A stretch of 64,000 nucleotides of DNA. Source: Whalleya microplaca. Its lineage: Eukaryota > Ascomycota > Sordariomycetes > Xylariales > Xylariaceae. The DNA lies in the NCBI GenBank assembly GCA_022497155.1, contig MU385756.1:62001-126000 (forward strand). Reading direction: 5' to 3'. The number at the start of each line of letters is the position of its first letter. The first letter of the stretch is position 1. This document shows positions 24,529 through 36,086 of the stretch, in pieces. The notes under the pieces are model-generated. The model was not told where the DNA came from. It ran no database searches and worked only from the letters and a program-made list of their open reading frames with translations. The position numbers were made by a program, and so were the translations under genes.

Positions 24529-26634
24529 TTAAAGCTCAAGCGTGACCTCCTCGCCCTTAACCCGCCCAATGACCTGCTGGGGCGCGTACTTGGGGATGAC
24601 CTCGTCATCGTGCAGCATCTCGAACTCCTCGGTGGCGTCGCGGCCCATGAAGTTCATGATGGCCTGCGGCCCGCCCGGGTGCTCCTCGAGCCAGTTCGTC
24701 AGGTCCATCACCACGCCCTTGACCACCACCCACAGGTCGCCCTTGCTGTTGTGCTTCGCCACCTCCTCCATCGAGATCTCCTTCTCCGGCACCGCGAACT
24801 TCTTGGCCTCCTGTGGTTTCGCCGCCGCCGCCGCCTGCGAAGAATTGCCTCCGTCGCCCGCGGGCGTCGGGCCCGCCGCGCTCGTCTTCTGGCCCGCTGG
24901 TGGCGCGGAGCCTGAACCGGAGCCGGAACCGCCGTTGCCCCACTCGACGGAGACCTTGCCCGGCTGAGAGGGGTCTATGTGCAGCGAGATCTGGCCTAGA
25001 CGCTGAGCAGCTCCCGTAGACCCTTTGAGTGCCTGCTGGAACAGATAATTGCTTGCTGAGTCGCCGGCTACACGACCGTAAACCACACAGCCTAGCAGCG
25101 AGGAGCCACCCAGTCGGTTGGCACCGTGGACACCACCGGCCAGCTCACCACAAGCGTAGAGACCCTCGAAGGGCTTCTGTTCCTTGTTCAGGACCTGAGC
25201 CTTGTCGTTGATCTCGATACCGCCCATGGTGAAGTGAAGCACGGGCTCCATCAGCGAGACATGGAAATCGTCGTTGACGTCAAGGGGCCCGTTATGGAAG
25301 AACTTCTTGCCCCACGGATCCTTTTGCTTGCCGTCCGCGATAGCATTGTAAGTAGTGAAAGTCTTTTGCAGGTGCTCAGGCGTGCAGCCGATCTCCTTGG
25401 CTAGCTGCTTACCACTCATCTTCTTCATCAACCCACGGCCGGAGTAGTGGCGGGTGTGGAAATCTAAGGTGTTGGATGCCTTGGAATTCAGGATCAGGCG
25501 GATGGGGAACTTGCCATTCTCCTTCTCCTTCCACATCATGCCGGAGACGTAATCTCTGTGGCCCAGCTCATCGCAGAATCTGTCACCGTCGGCATTGAGC
25601 AGGAGACCACCCTCACCACGTAAGGCCTCGGCGGCCAAAAACTTCCATTTCGACCCGGGGTCCTTGGGATCTACGAGGCCTGTAGGATGGACCTGGACCT
25701 TGTCCATGTCAATTCCGTTTCCACCGATGGCCATAACCATCTTCTGACCATCACCGGTGGCATGCGCACCGTTCGTGGTGGCAAGACCAAAAGTGTCTGG
25801 TCTGTGTTCCTTTAATAGCGAGTGGTCACCGAAGTCGGCAGCATATCCACCGGTAGCTAGAACGACGGGACCTTCGAGGGTACTGGGCTCGCCACTAGCC
25901 TCATATGAAACTCCAGTAACCTTGTTACCCTCCTTGTTGAGGCCGGTCACGCGGGCCCTCTTGATGATCTGAACTCGTTCGGGTTCGTTCTCGGCGAGAT
26001 CTTCTAACCGTTGCATGAGCGCGTAAGTGATAGCCATACCGGGGAATTTTGCATCGTGGCCTCTGTGTGTCCTGGGCTGCGAGTGTCCACTTTGAAAGTT
26101 GTTAGTTGAATTGTAGTGTGTATTGTGGCGAGGTTAGTTAGGCTTACCCAAGTCGCGAAACCAGCGTCAAATCTAAGTTGAAGACTTCTTGTAGCCACTC
26201 AACGGCACCGGCTGATTTGTAAGTGAGGACCTTAATGAGATCCGGCCGCGCCTTATCTCGTGCAGACTTAAGGGTGTCATCGTAAAACTGCTTTACACTG
26301 TCCTTAATGCCGAGCTCGACCTGCGTCTGCGTTAAAGCGCCGTTGATTCCGGATGTGGCCTTAGTTGAGTTTCCTCCAAAGAAACCTGAGATGACCGAAT
26401 TAGTTTCGCCGTCTTCGACATTCAAGATATTCACTCCTACCTTGCTTGTCGAGGACTACAACATTGCCACCAGCCAGGTAGATGGTGTGCGCAGCACTCA
26501 GGCCGGACACTACATATAACGGTCAGCTGGTTGTCGCAGTGACGCACGTACGTACGTACGATAAATAAGACTGAGCGGGGAGGGGGGAATTGAAGCTTAC
26601 AGCCACCGCCAACAACGATAACTCTCGGGGCCAT
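24529..26634 (-). CDS. OSM1: soluble fumarate reductase (FAD) with C-terminal cytochrome b5 domain
   Basis: FAD-dependent fumarate reductase of the Osm1/Frd1 family, which reoxidises reduced FAD/NADH by reducing fumarate to succinate. Four exons (26634-26601, 26509-26441, 26385-26148, 26089-24529) give 633 aa. The N-terminal FAD fold VIVVGGGLSGLSAA is split across introns 1 and 2 and is restored by splicing. GFFGGNSTKATSGINGA, HSQPRTHRG, and the C-terminal catalytic-domain blocks GGIEINDKAQ and GELAGGVHGANRLGG follow. After a Gly/Ser/Ala-rich linker (about residues 500-550), a cytochrome b5 domain carries WLEEHPGG and the second haem His in EMLHDD. No mitochondrial presequence or ER signal is evident, so it is probably cytosolic. 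The b5 fusion is known in fungal homologues and may supply electrons. Confidence 0.95.
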
Positions 26635-29039
26635 TTTGACGGACGGACGATAATGAATACACAGTACTGCCACTTCCAATTGCTGGTGAAATTGCTGATA
26701 AAGAAAGAGTATATAGGGAAAGGGACGGATGAGATGAAGAGCGCTTGAGAGAATGCGGCGAGGAATGTGAGAGAGGAATTGGGGACAGTGGGGGATTGCC
26801 AGTTGGGGATTGATATTTGGGGATTGATATTCGGTCGGTGCAAGCTCTCGGCCTGCCTAGGCTAGGTGGTTGCCAGTTGCTTCGCTTTCAATTGCTGACA
26901 CGCTGATTCGTCGCTGATTCGTGCTCGTTGGACTAAGCCGAGGTCGATCTGGGGCAATGACAGGGGTCCGCTGTGTATGTAGCTGGGTACCTGTATTTTC
27001 AGTGGACCTTGTTAAGCACTGACGGTACATGTACAGATTGATATGTATATAGCAATACTGATAAAGCTCTAACAGCAGATAGATAATGTTACAATGAATA
27101 AATAAAATACCATGCCTTTCGTCTCATCCAAATGGGGATAAAAAGAGCCAATGACTCACGTGTTCTGGTCTATTATTTTTAGTCTAGAATCATGGTTGTC
27201 TGTACCCGAGTGGCAGCCAAAGAACTACATACATATGTATATCCCCAGAGGCGAGGGCAACGCATGCAGGTCTCGCACTATTCTTTGGCCGAGTTACATG
27301 TATGATGTCACCCAGCAGCTAGTCCGAATAGCCGGCGCACTTCGGCCACCATGCCGAGGCAGGTCTTCTTCCCACTGCCTCCACCGCGCCCAAGGCTCAC
27401 AAGCGGCAAAGTCGCCGGTTCTGAACCTTTTTCCCCCATTCCAGACCCCCCCCTCCCCCCCCTTTCTTCCCCACAGTCACGAGCTAGGCAAGTTCCTAAT
27501 ACATCTTTCTTTAGCTTTTTAACCCGCTTTCTGTCACGCCTGCCCACGGGGTTGACTGATCGACTGCCGGAGAATTATTTTTAATTACGGAGTACAGGAA
27601 ACCGTCATCCATTTCGTTTACTGTGCTAGTACAGAACAGATTCAATTGATGGCATTGGCGGAGGGACGGACAATTCGTTGTGGACGTACATACGTGTGTG
27701 TGTGTGCGCATTACGAGTAACATGTGATCGATTTTCATTAGCCCCGGTCAACATACATACATAGGTACAAAATAGACAAAGACTCGCCTGTCATGTCAGA
27801 TGATCCCTTTGGATACCCCAGTATTATCGAACTACATAATAACAGCTGATCCGACTCCTGAGCCGCCAGGCCGCTGACAATCCCTCGATGATTAGGGGTT
27901 GCCCTCTGCTTTGGATGCGAGCCCTCCATTGGCATGTGAAAAGCCGGATCGAGCCTCTCTGACTTGGACCAAGCTCAACGCTTTATTACCTGATTCGTCG
28001 AATTGGAGTTCGTGCAACTTGTTTATACCTAGTTGCACACCTAGGTCGACTTTACATTTACACCGTCGCTATGTCTATCTAGGGCAGCTTCGCCCGCTTC
28101 CACGACGGGCCTTCACAGCGACTCATAAATATATATTGATAGATTCCTGCGAGTACTAATACAATATACCTATGAATTTGGAATTGCATTTAAGATTTAT
28201 TGAAATAAAGTATCAATCGTGTTTGGAATTGCATATAACGAGTATTGCAGTGAGAGTGCATGATTAATACCTACTTAGGTAGTTAAAGAGGCCATAGCGC
28301 AACCATTTCTCAGCAGTCGCGCGGTGTTACCGCAGCCTTAAGACTTGGACTTGGACACAACCTGTCAACCTTAAGCAACTATAGGCATCCAGCCCTCTAT
28401 AAGACAAAAATAATGAATGAGATCTTAATTTTTAAAACATGTGACGTATCTAGCGACCCTGACAATTTGAACAATATTGAAGTATAAGATGTTGAACTGG
28501 TCAATTGTCGGATCAATTAACAGCTGGTTGACCTCATGTCTAAATAGACAACCCCTATCTCTCAATTCATGAAATCCATGGTATCTGCGATCTGTTTCAA
28601 ATATTTGAGCTTCAGTGGTTGTCTAGTGTTGTCTTCTAAGTCTCCTGCTGATTGGAACCTGAAGGTATATCTAAATAGAACAGGTCGTGATGAAAGCCAT
28701 CTTTCACGAGACAATCTAACTCAACAATATAACTCAACAATACGAGGATAAGAAAGCAGCACGTAAAGTGTGTCACTCTTATCTCCTTTGAAGTTAATGT
28801 TAGGCCGCCCTTAAAGATTCGAAACTCGTTCTCATCCTTTATCTAGTTACGAGATCTACTCTTAACTAAAATGAATCGATGTTTCGTCGTTAGAAGAAAC
28901 TAAGGGTGCCCAACCCTCATAAGTCACTAACATTGGCTACACATTAATATCTTGGGTGCCGTTACCATCACAGTTGGAAGATGTGACCGACGGCAAGAGT
29001 CTCTTCTCATCATAGGTACCAAGAGAATTTATAATTAGG
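26635..29039. other. intergenic region
   Basis: Contains the fumarate reductase promoter (26635 to about 27100) and then no supported gene. A pyrimidine-rich strip occurs at 27430-27475. From about 28.1 kb the sequence turns TA-rich, marking the edge of the accessory compartment. Confidence 0.6.
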
Positions 29040-30137
29040 CTAAGAAAAGGGGATATCTTGAAGCACTTCTATTGCTGGTAAATCCTCTACGTAGAATTCA
29101 TGCAACTTGACAATATCTCTGGAATTCTGGTAACCATCTCTGGTGGCATCTAATCTCCCAGCGCACCTCCTTTCCCGCCTCCTCCTACACTCCTCCAACA
29201 ACCCAACCAACCCCGGCGCGAACCGCCTCGCAACCTCCAACGCCGTCTCCCCCCCCGCGACAGGATATTGCACGTGCGTACATCCGTCCTCGCGCCCCTC
29301 CGGAGCAGCTCCCCCCGCCAACCCCCTCAGCCCCGTACGACAGCGCCAGGTTCAGCAGCCCGGACCCCCAGTCGAAGTCGCCCGCGTACCCGCGGCGGTT
29401 GTGCGCCCACTTGGGTGCGTCCGGGTCCGCGCCCGCGTCCAGCACGCACCGCAGCATCGCCAGGCGCTTTGCGCGCCGTCGTCGCGTGCGGGGGGCCGAG
29501 CACACGAAGGGCACCGCGATGGTTGGGGATGCGCCGGCGGCGGCGGCGAGGAGGAGCTGGATTGTGGGGGAGAGGGGCTAACTAGCGGGGTCTGCCCCTA
29601 CGGCGCGTAGGAAGGGGCTGAGGCCGTGGCGGGACTCGGCGTTGGGGTTTGCGCCGTGCGCGAGGAACCAGCGGACTTGGTTTCTCGTCTTGGAGGACGT
29701 GGCTGCGGTTATCTGTTAGCAAGAGGGTCGAGATGAGTAGAATGACGGGCAGTTGGTGAACAGACGATAAGGAGGGGGGGGGGCCCGCATAGGCCGTCGT
29801 CGAGTCGATCGTTGATATCCAGCCCGTGGTCGAGGAAGACCTGCCACATGGACGGGGATGCTTTGCTTGCGATCGCCTCCCAGGCCGCTTGGCGACTCAT
29901 CTGCAGACCTTGGTCGAGGAAGTAGGCCACGATATCGGCACGGTCCTCCCGGATGGCATGGTGTAAGGTGGGCTCTAGGGAGCTGAGGGGGTCATGGTCT
30001 GGTGGTGAGGACTGGAGCATGTTCCGCCACTGGTTCACCAGTATCTTGACATCGTCGAGTGTGCCATTGGTGCAAGCATCATTGAACTGGTCCTTCAGTA
30101 CCTGATATGGATAGTGTTTGATACCGGTAATTGCCAT
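29040..30137 (-). pseudogene. ankyrin-repeat protein, disrupted
   Basis: The minus strand encodes ankyrin-type helices. Exon 1, 30137-29766 (124 codons), starts MAITGIKHYPYQVLKDQF and includes LHHAIREDRADIVAYFLDQG and VFLDHGLDIN. Exon 2 from 29712 reads RWFLAHGANPNAESRHGLSP and then meets an in-frame TAG at 29578-29580. The same frame continues for about 110 more codons with repeat-like sequence (PTIQLLLAAAAGAS, MLRCVLDAGADPDAP, LLNLALSYGA). The homologous reading then moves to another frame (GGETALEVARRFAPGLVGLL) that ends at 29040. So there is one nonsense position and one frame change near G-runs at 29300-29325. As it stands the gene would encode 168 aa; the full locus looks like a decayed longer protein. 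A run of 10 C just before the intron is also error-prone, so assembly error is an alternative. Confidence 0.65.
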
Positions 30138-31876
30138 ATTAAATTGTTATCCCACTGTCTGTCAAGTTCGACATCTTGGCTAGAGGCGTGTATTACTTCT
30201 CACGCGGCACAGCCCTGCCCACCTGACCAATTGCAACACAGCAGATGATGGATTGGATGACCAAAGTGGGTTTCATGGGTAACAGTTGGTAGCCTGTTGT
30301 CTCTGCCATTATAATTTTCTCTCACGTATACTACAATATCAACTCACAACCTTCCCATATCATGTACTTGTGATGAACAAACTCTCAAATACCTACAGAG
30401 GTTAGGAGAACCAGGAAAACACCATTCATGTTACTAGATTTGATATTTTCGAAATATTCATTATGAGATAAGTAGAGACTTGCCTACTATGGATATTATG
30501 AGATCTCTGACCTAAGGTTTTCTGGCATATCAAATCTTGCCGCCTGAGGTGTGAGCCTAGATAACCCTCAGATCAACAAGCCAAGAGCACAACGCCAGTG
30601 AAAGTAACTTAGCTCTTTCATCCTAGTGAGAGTATCTATGTCTTGAAGATGAGCATGAAATAGGAGCGGTCTAGGAGGGGCCTGCCATTCCTAAAGACGC
30701 ACAAACCAAGTCTCCTTAATTATCTGATTGAAGGCTTTTGTATAATGCATGTAGTATACTAACTTATCCCGTCGTTATGATGGAAGAGCAAATAAAGGAG
30801 AAGCTTGCTAGGACGAGAAGAAATAAAGACCGGGCTTGCCCTCTTCTAGAAATGATCATCCCATCAGAGCGCAAGATCATTCGTGGAAAAATTCCTTAGT
30901 TTAGGTGGAAGTACAGTTCCTTGTAGACCCATCGTAAGCTAGCTCAAATTTAACACTACGTGTATGAGTCTTTTACATAAGCTGTCTGGTAGCTAGAATC
31001 CTATAGCTGTGATACTGTAACCATGGTACCCTTCAGTCGATCAAGTTCAACTAGGGCAGTGACTATGCAGATAACCTTACGTAATAACTCTGAGACGAGG
31101 CATTGCTAGAACAGTAACTCTCGCATACTAGCTGCGGTTTGCCTATCACCTGTAGACATGTCTTCGCCGATGGAACATTATCATTTTACATCTTACGCTA
31201 TATTTCAAATATTTATATGGTATGGTCGTTATGACTTCTAGTGAGGCGCAATAGGACTGATAGGGGTACTGGCCTACGTATGGTTACCGCCTGTATCTAA
31301 CTGTTTATATAAAGAGGGCATGGCATCACCTTGCACTAATCAAGCTACTATGATCCTCATTACTATGTCCCATATTGACCAGTGAGGCGTAGTTTTACGA
31401 TAAATGTAGTTGTTAGTTACCCCTTTACTATGGAGCTGGGCTAAATAGTGTTTCCGAGCACTTAGTATTTGAGAGAGGTCTTCTCGCCCTCCAGGGGATC
31501 ACGTAGAAAGTTACAACACTTAATTGACCGGTTGTGGCCACAGCAGTACTCAAATGGCAATCTACACAAACATCAACTGTGATACGCAGCCTCTTAGAAA
31601 AAAAACTAACAAGGAATCTAGGTCTAAACACATTTTTGTATACAGTATCACATTATCATTTATTAAGACAAGATATTAGAAACATGAGGATTTATAGCGC
31701 TATCTTGAAACAACTAAACTTACCTAAACAATAAACAAAACTTTTCGACGTCTCTTGTCTCTGGGTTTTACTTTTCATAGGCCTACTAGACGTAGGTAAT
31801 ATTTGGGTTGGCTTACCGATCCAAAATCCATAGGGCTTTCCTTTCATTTCCAAAGGCTCACAAATGTGCTATCAGC
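30138..31876. other. gene-free TA-rich region
   Basis: TA-rich with stops in all frames; no gene or repeat structure recognised. Confidence 0.6.
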
Positions 31877-32599
31877 CTAGTTGTATTCGGGCAGGATAAA
31901 GCCTGTTTGTTGGATACTTTGCAACCATTCATCAAATGCATCAATCGTTTCAGTGATTAAGTCGTTCAGATAGTTCGGATGACGTACTGCGTGAAGGAGG
32001 ACGTTTTCGCTATTTCCAATGAGCATGCCTGTGATCTTGTTTGCCATCCAGTCGGAGGTGCATCTTTGACGAACCACCGGCCATAGCTTATGACCAAAGT
32101 AGTTACCTTTGACGATTCTAAAATCCCTAGGCGACCGTGTGTAGCCTAGTCGTATAGGTACTGCCGCTGTTGGTCCTTTGGTCTTTACCCTGGCCTCAGC
32201 TAGCGCCTGTGCCTTTGTTTTCCATGTCGAGGAAGGGTCAAAAAACCCAAGTAAATAACCAGTATAGAATGTGATCAAGGAATATTCTATGTCTTCAAGC
32301 AACAAGTAGATTGTAATTATCGAGAGAAGACACGAGATGGTCCAGACTCTTCCTCCGTATTCACCTTGGTTGTAGCCCAAAAATGATTTTATGAACATAA
32401 TCAAGATAACAAAAATGATGAATAGGACCATGGTACCGATGACCGCAGCTATATTTCCGACGATTTCGAACGGCCACCAAAGAAACCAAAAGAACTGGAT
32501 TACGCGCACCAACCCGTCAAGCAAAGACTCATGAGGGGGAGTCATCTTTCCGATGATTTGGGACGGAGCCCCAAAGAACTTCTCAAGAGGTGAAGACAA
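31877..32599 (-). CDS. hypothetical multi-pass membrane protein
   Basis: Single-exon 240-aa frame, long enough and biased enough to look real in this TA-rich stretch. The N-terminal half is strongly hydrophobic, with likely membrane segments at about 31-47, 47-70, 85-101 and 105-120. The C-terminal half is soluble, starts at DPSSTWKTKAQALAEAR, and contains a basic patch and a Trp/Asn-rich tail (FDEWLQSIQQTGFILPEYN). A TATTTATA-like element lies about 85-95 bp upstream of the ATG. I do not recognise the family; I infer no function beyond membrane location. Confidence 0.65.
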   Translation of the reverse strand: MSSPLEKFFGAPSQIIGKMTPPHESLLDGLVRVIQFFWFLWWPFEIVGNIAAVIGTMVLFIIFVILIMFIKSFLGYNQGEYGGRVWTISCLLSIITIYLLLEDIEYSLITFYTGYLLGFFDPSSTWKTKAQALAEARVKTKGPTAAVPIRLGYTRSPRDFRIVKGNYFGHKLWPVVRQRCTSDWMANKITGMLIGNSENVLLHAVRHPNYLNDLITETIDAFDEWLQSIQQTGFILPEYN

Positions 32600-33452
32600 C
32601 TTGATAAACGACTAAGGTTTGTGTTGTGTTTGTGCGTGCTTGCTGGGGGTTGTCTTGGCTCAATAGATGATGCAGCACGCTTGATGATGTATTTATACGA
32701 GATTCAAGGGTAGCATTGACCATGAACAAGTCTTTTGTGAAGTTACCATAAAGAGATCATTCAAACCGTTATAATGCGATTGTGTGAACTCGTAATAAAG
32801 AGAATTTACTACGAGTTGTCAATTTTTGTTTGAACTAAATCTAACTTTGACAAAGAAGTCGTTTCGGTAGGATATTCAAACCAATTAAATGTGTGAGTGG
32901 TAGGCCTGCGACTTAATATTGACAAAGTGAGATACACACAACAACGAATTGTTAATCGTCATTACCCTCACTTCTTGACGCCAGTGTCAATTATATATTC
33001 GTGATCAATGATTGTAGTCCACCGTGAGCCAAAATAAGCAGATTCGTACTACTGAGTCTTCAATATAAGCTACTGGGGAATATAACCTATTATGATCTGA
33101 TGCTATGATTTCACTGTTGAGATAAAGTAATTGAGCTAAAGTGCATCACTACATGCCTATATACGGCGGTCTCCTGTGCACATACAAGAGCTTCGCTTCG
33201 CACTCAACAAGTTGCTATGATCCATATGACTTACTCTCATACTGACAGCCACAATGGCTACAGTGCTAATCTAGATTGGATAGCCTTAGCATATGATTCT
33301 GGTTTTGACTATTAAAGCGATAGATTAAAGTCATGTCATGCTACCCTAACTATGCTGACAATCTGACTTGTAGGAAGATGTTAGTGTATGCATCAGTACA
33401 CGTTAAACAACAAAGTCAACCACCTAGTCACTTGGCCACATACCTTGTCTAG
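32600..33452. other. gene-free TA-rich region
   Basis: Upstream region of the membrane-protein gene and 3' flank of the SnoaL-like gene; nothing further recognised. Confidence 0.6.
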
Positions 33453-34343
33453 TTATTTGGAGGATTTCTGTTGCTGTCTTGCTTCTTCAAGGTCCTGCGT
33501 AGCCCACACTTTCTTGATTTTGCCGTCTAGGAATTGGTAGGTGGCGTGCTCATAGAGTCGAACGGGATGGCCATCGGGCACCAGGCCCAGGATCTCCTTG
33601 GTCGGGGTCCCTGTGATCTCCAGCCGCGCCGCAACACGCTGAGACTTTTCATCCACTATCAGGGTATGAATGTGAATTCGGAGATCTTGAATGAACACCG
33701 CGTAGGATTCGAAGGCACGGCGGTACCCCGCCAGAGTCAAGGCTTCATTGTTGACCACCACCTCGGATTCATGGACGTATTCGCCCAGATTTGCCTCTGT
33801 ACGGTGCTTATTGATGGAGTCAATGTAGGCTCGGTATGTCTCCTCCAATTTCTCCCGCGACAACGTATTACCAGCAGGGACCGGCGCCGTGCCTATGAGG
33901 ACGGGGGCATTTGCGGCATCGGGTTTTGTTATCTGATTGCGCATGTCATCAAAGTTTATGACGAACAAACTCTTCGACAGTTTGCTGTCAGTGAACCAAA
34001 TGAAACGATGTTCCACCAAGAAGATTTCTCGACCCGTCGGCTCAAAACCCAAGAAAGGAGTGGCATGCTTGAATTTGAACCACATGTTGTATGCGGCGAC
34101 CTGGGCACGCTCGTCGACCATTATAAGATCGTTGTTGAGGAGGACGTCCTCGCCTAGAGCGCCCATCGCCTTCTTGGCATGCTCGGTGAAGGACTCAGGT
34201 GTGTACTCCTGGCCATTCTGCACATATTTCGAATATATGTGGTTAGGCAGCTCGTCCCATTTGCTCTTGTTGATGCAATCAGACCAAGCTATTAGCGTGG
34301 CTTCCAATTCTGACGCGGTGGCAGGCATAGTGATCAATAACAA
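33453..34343 (-). CDS. double SnoaL-like / NTF2-fold protein
   Basis: A 296-aa intronless protein with two SnoaL-like (NTF2-fold) domains in tandem. Domain 1 (about 8-140) opens LEATLIAWSDCINKSKWDEL and includes YTPESFTEHAKKAMGAL. Domain 2 (about 160-290) opens REKLEETYRAYIDSINKHR and includes LAGYRRAFESYAVFIQDLRI and VRLYEHATYQFLDGKIKKVW. The second ATG (Met6, MPATASELEATL) is a likely alternative start. Single-domain relatives include polyketide cyclases and many fungal proteins of unknown role that look like hydrolases or isomerases for small molecules. No PKS or NRPS lies in the window, so the substrate is open. Confidence 0.85.
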   Translation of the reverse strand: MLLITMPATASELEATLIAWSDCINKSKWDELPNHIYSKYVQNGQEYTPESFTEHAKKAMGALGEDVLLNNDLIMVDERAQVAAYNMWFKFKHATPFLGFEPTGREIFLVEHRFIWFTDSKLSKSLFVINFDDMRNQITKPDAANAPVLIGTAPVPAGNTLSREKLEETYRAYIDSINKHRTEANLGEYVHESEVVVNNEALTLAGYRRAFESYAVFIQDLRIHIHTLIVDEKSQRVAARLEITGTPTKEILGLVPDGHPVRLYEHATYQFLDGKIKKVWATQDLEEARQQQKSSK

Positions 34344-36086
34344 AGTCCTAATAGAAAGGTGTAAACTTACTTATCAAAGTGTAGAATCATGATGCTAAAA
34401 CCAGTATTTATTAAGTCCTAATTCGGGCGGGGGTTCTCTCTTTCACTTGGAAGTGGGGAGAGGCTCAGTGCAACTAGAGCGTGCAAGGGTTGTCAGCAAC
34501 CTACATATGTATACGAGGCACGACTTATACAGTTCCAAGATTGGTTTCCCAGGATTTTCTCAGGCGGAAATCGTACATATACTAAGCTATAATTTTAATA
34601 ATGAGAGGTCTATGGGTATCTCGAAAATCAGGTAGGAATATGTAGCAGCTGGACTGCCTAGTTAGGATGGTATCTTAAGGTTAGTACTAATCGGGTAACA
34701 TTTTTAACAGTTTTGGTGGCTTCATTTATTATAGCACCTTTTCTATTACCTCTAACACATCATGAATATAAATATGTATGTTGATGACGTGGTGCGGAAT
34801 CTTTTTAATTGGTTCACTGGAGTCAGCAAAGAGCAAGTTACGACTGGGTTTCTTCGTTATAGCCAACGGCCTGTTGTTATTATGAATTATTGGACTGGCA
34901 GCAATTAGTCTATTTGAGTGCAAGCAGCCATATCCATCTAACCTCCATACACAACTACTAGTTCCATCATTTCAGCTCCGATGTCGTCTACATTACCGCC
35001 CTGCTCACTTAATTAGTGTCGGAGTTTACTGGTTGGGATACAAGGCCTAGTCTGTTTGACCATATAGTGAACATGTTGAGAATCTGTCAATGTCTAGGCA
35101 TTGGTCGCTATCTTGCGACTTGGCTCTTGACTTGTTCTATGGTGCTAGGCTCCTGAGATTCCCTATCGTGTTTTGACTTCGGGTGTGAACTATACATAGG
35201 TAGTACGTTTATATCACAGTTACAGTGTTAGGATCCTTTGTTAGGATCATGTATATAGAGGTTGTTCGAAAAACAACCCTTTAGTTAGTTCTTCGTGCAA
35301 TAACTGTGTTGTTTGCCACCTCATACGTTCACCTCGTGACATACAGTGTGTGCAATGATCATTTAGGTGCTGCTGTGATCACTCTAGTAAAATTATGTAA
35401 AGGTCTAAGATCCGAAAGATCTTCTAGTTACTTAAAAGATCTTTATTATTGTGACAGTTTACTGCTAAGTAACTAGGTTTCAAATATTCACACTGTAAAC
35501 TCCCATTAAAAACCTGAAGGCTCTTAAAGCTAAGTATAATATTAGACTGTTCTCTGTGACTATTTCTCCTATGTTTTCACGTTGAGATAATTATTTTCAT
35601 ATATTTGCCCTCTTGTTACGTTTCCCAAAAGCTACTTTAACAATTTTGAGACTATTAATGCCTCATATGACAAAGTTTGGCGAAATAGTTTATAGGAGAG
35701 GTAAATCACTAAGGGGTCGATAACATATGGACATTAAAGCAACTCGGAGTTCTTTCATTCATACCATTACATAGTTGGTATAGTCGACTTTAAACGACTT
35801 AAAAGGCAATCCTTTGTTTTATATAGTCACCTGTACTTCCGAGGGCCGTTCTTTGACTTTATTATAAAATAGGTTACATGGATGAATGCATAAGACGATA
35901 AGAGATCGTTATGGTGGCAGGGGGTGGTTCGAAGGTGGGATGACCTGTGAGGGTTGGCGGGAGTCGGTGATGTCATCCCGGTGCCCGCCCAACACAATCT
36001 CGTCAGCTGCAGCCGCTTGCCACATCAGACACTTCCAGCTTCACATCTACAACCTGCTTTGAGGCCTCATCACTCTCTTTCACAAA
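34344..36086. other. gene-free TA-rich region
   Basis: No gene recognised. Contains the 11-bp inverted repeat at 35424-35476, a small hairpin at 35260-35278 (GGTTGTT/AACAACC, 5-nt loop) and a repeated GTTAGGATC word at about 35227-35246. Confidence 0.6.
35424..35476. repeat. 11-bp perfect inverted repeat around a palindrome
   Basis: CTAGTTACTTA at 35424-35434 is exactly inverted as TAAGTAACTAG at 35466-35476. Between them lies an AAAGATCTTT palindrome. The arrangement could be a cruciform, or the remnant of a short miniature transposable element; no flanking target-site duplication is obvious. Confidence 0.6.
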
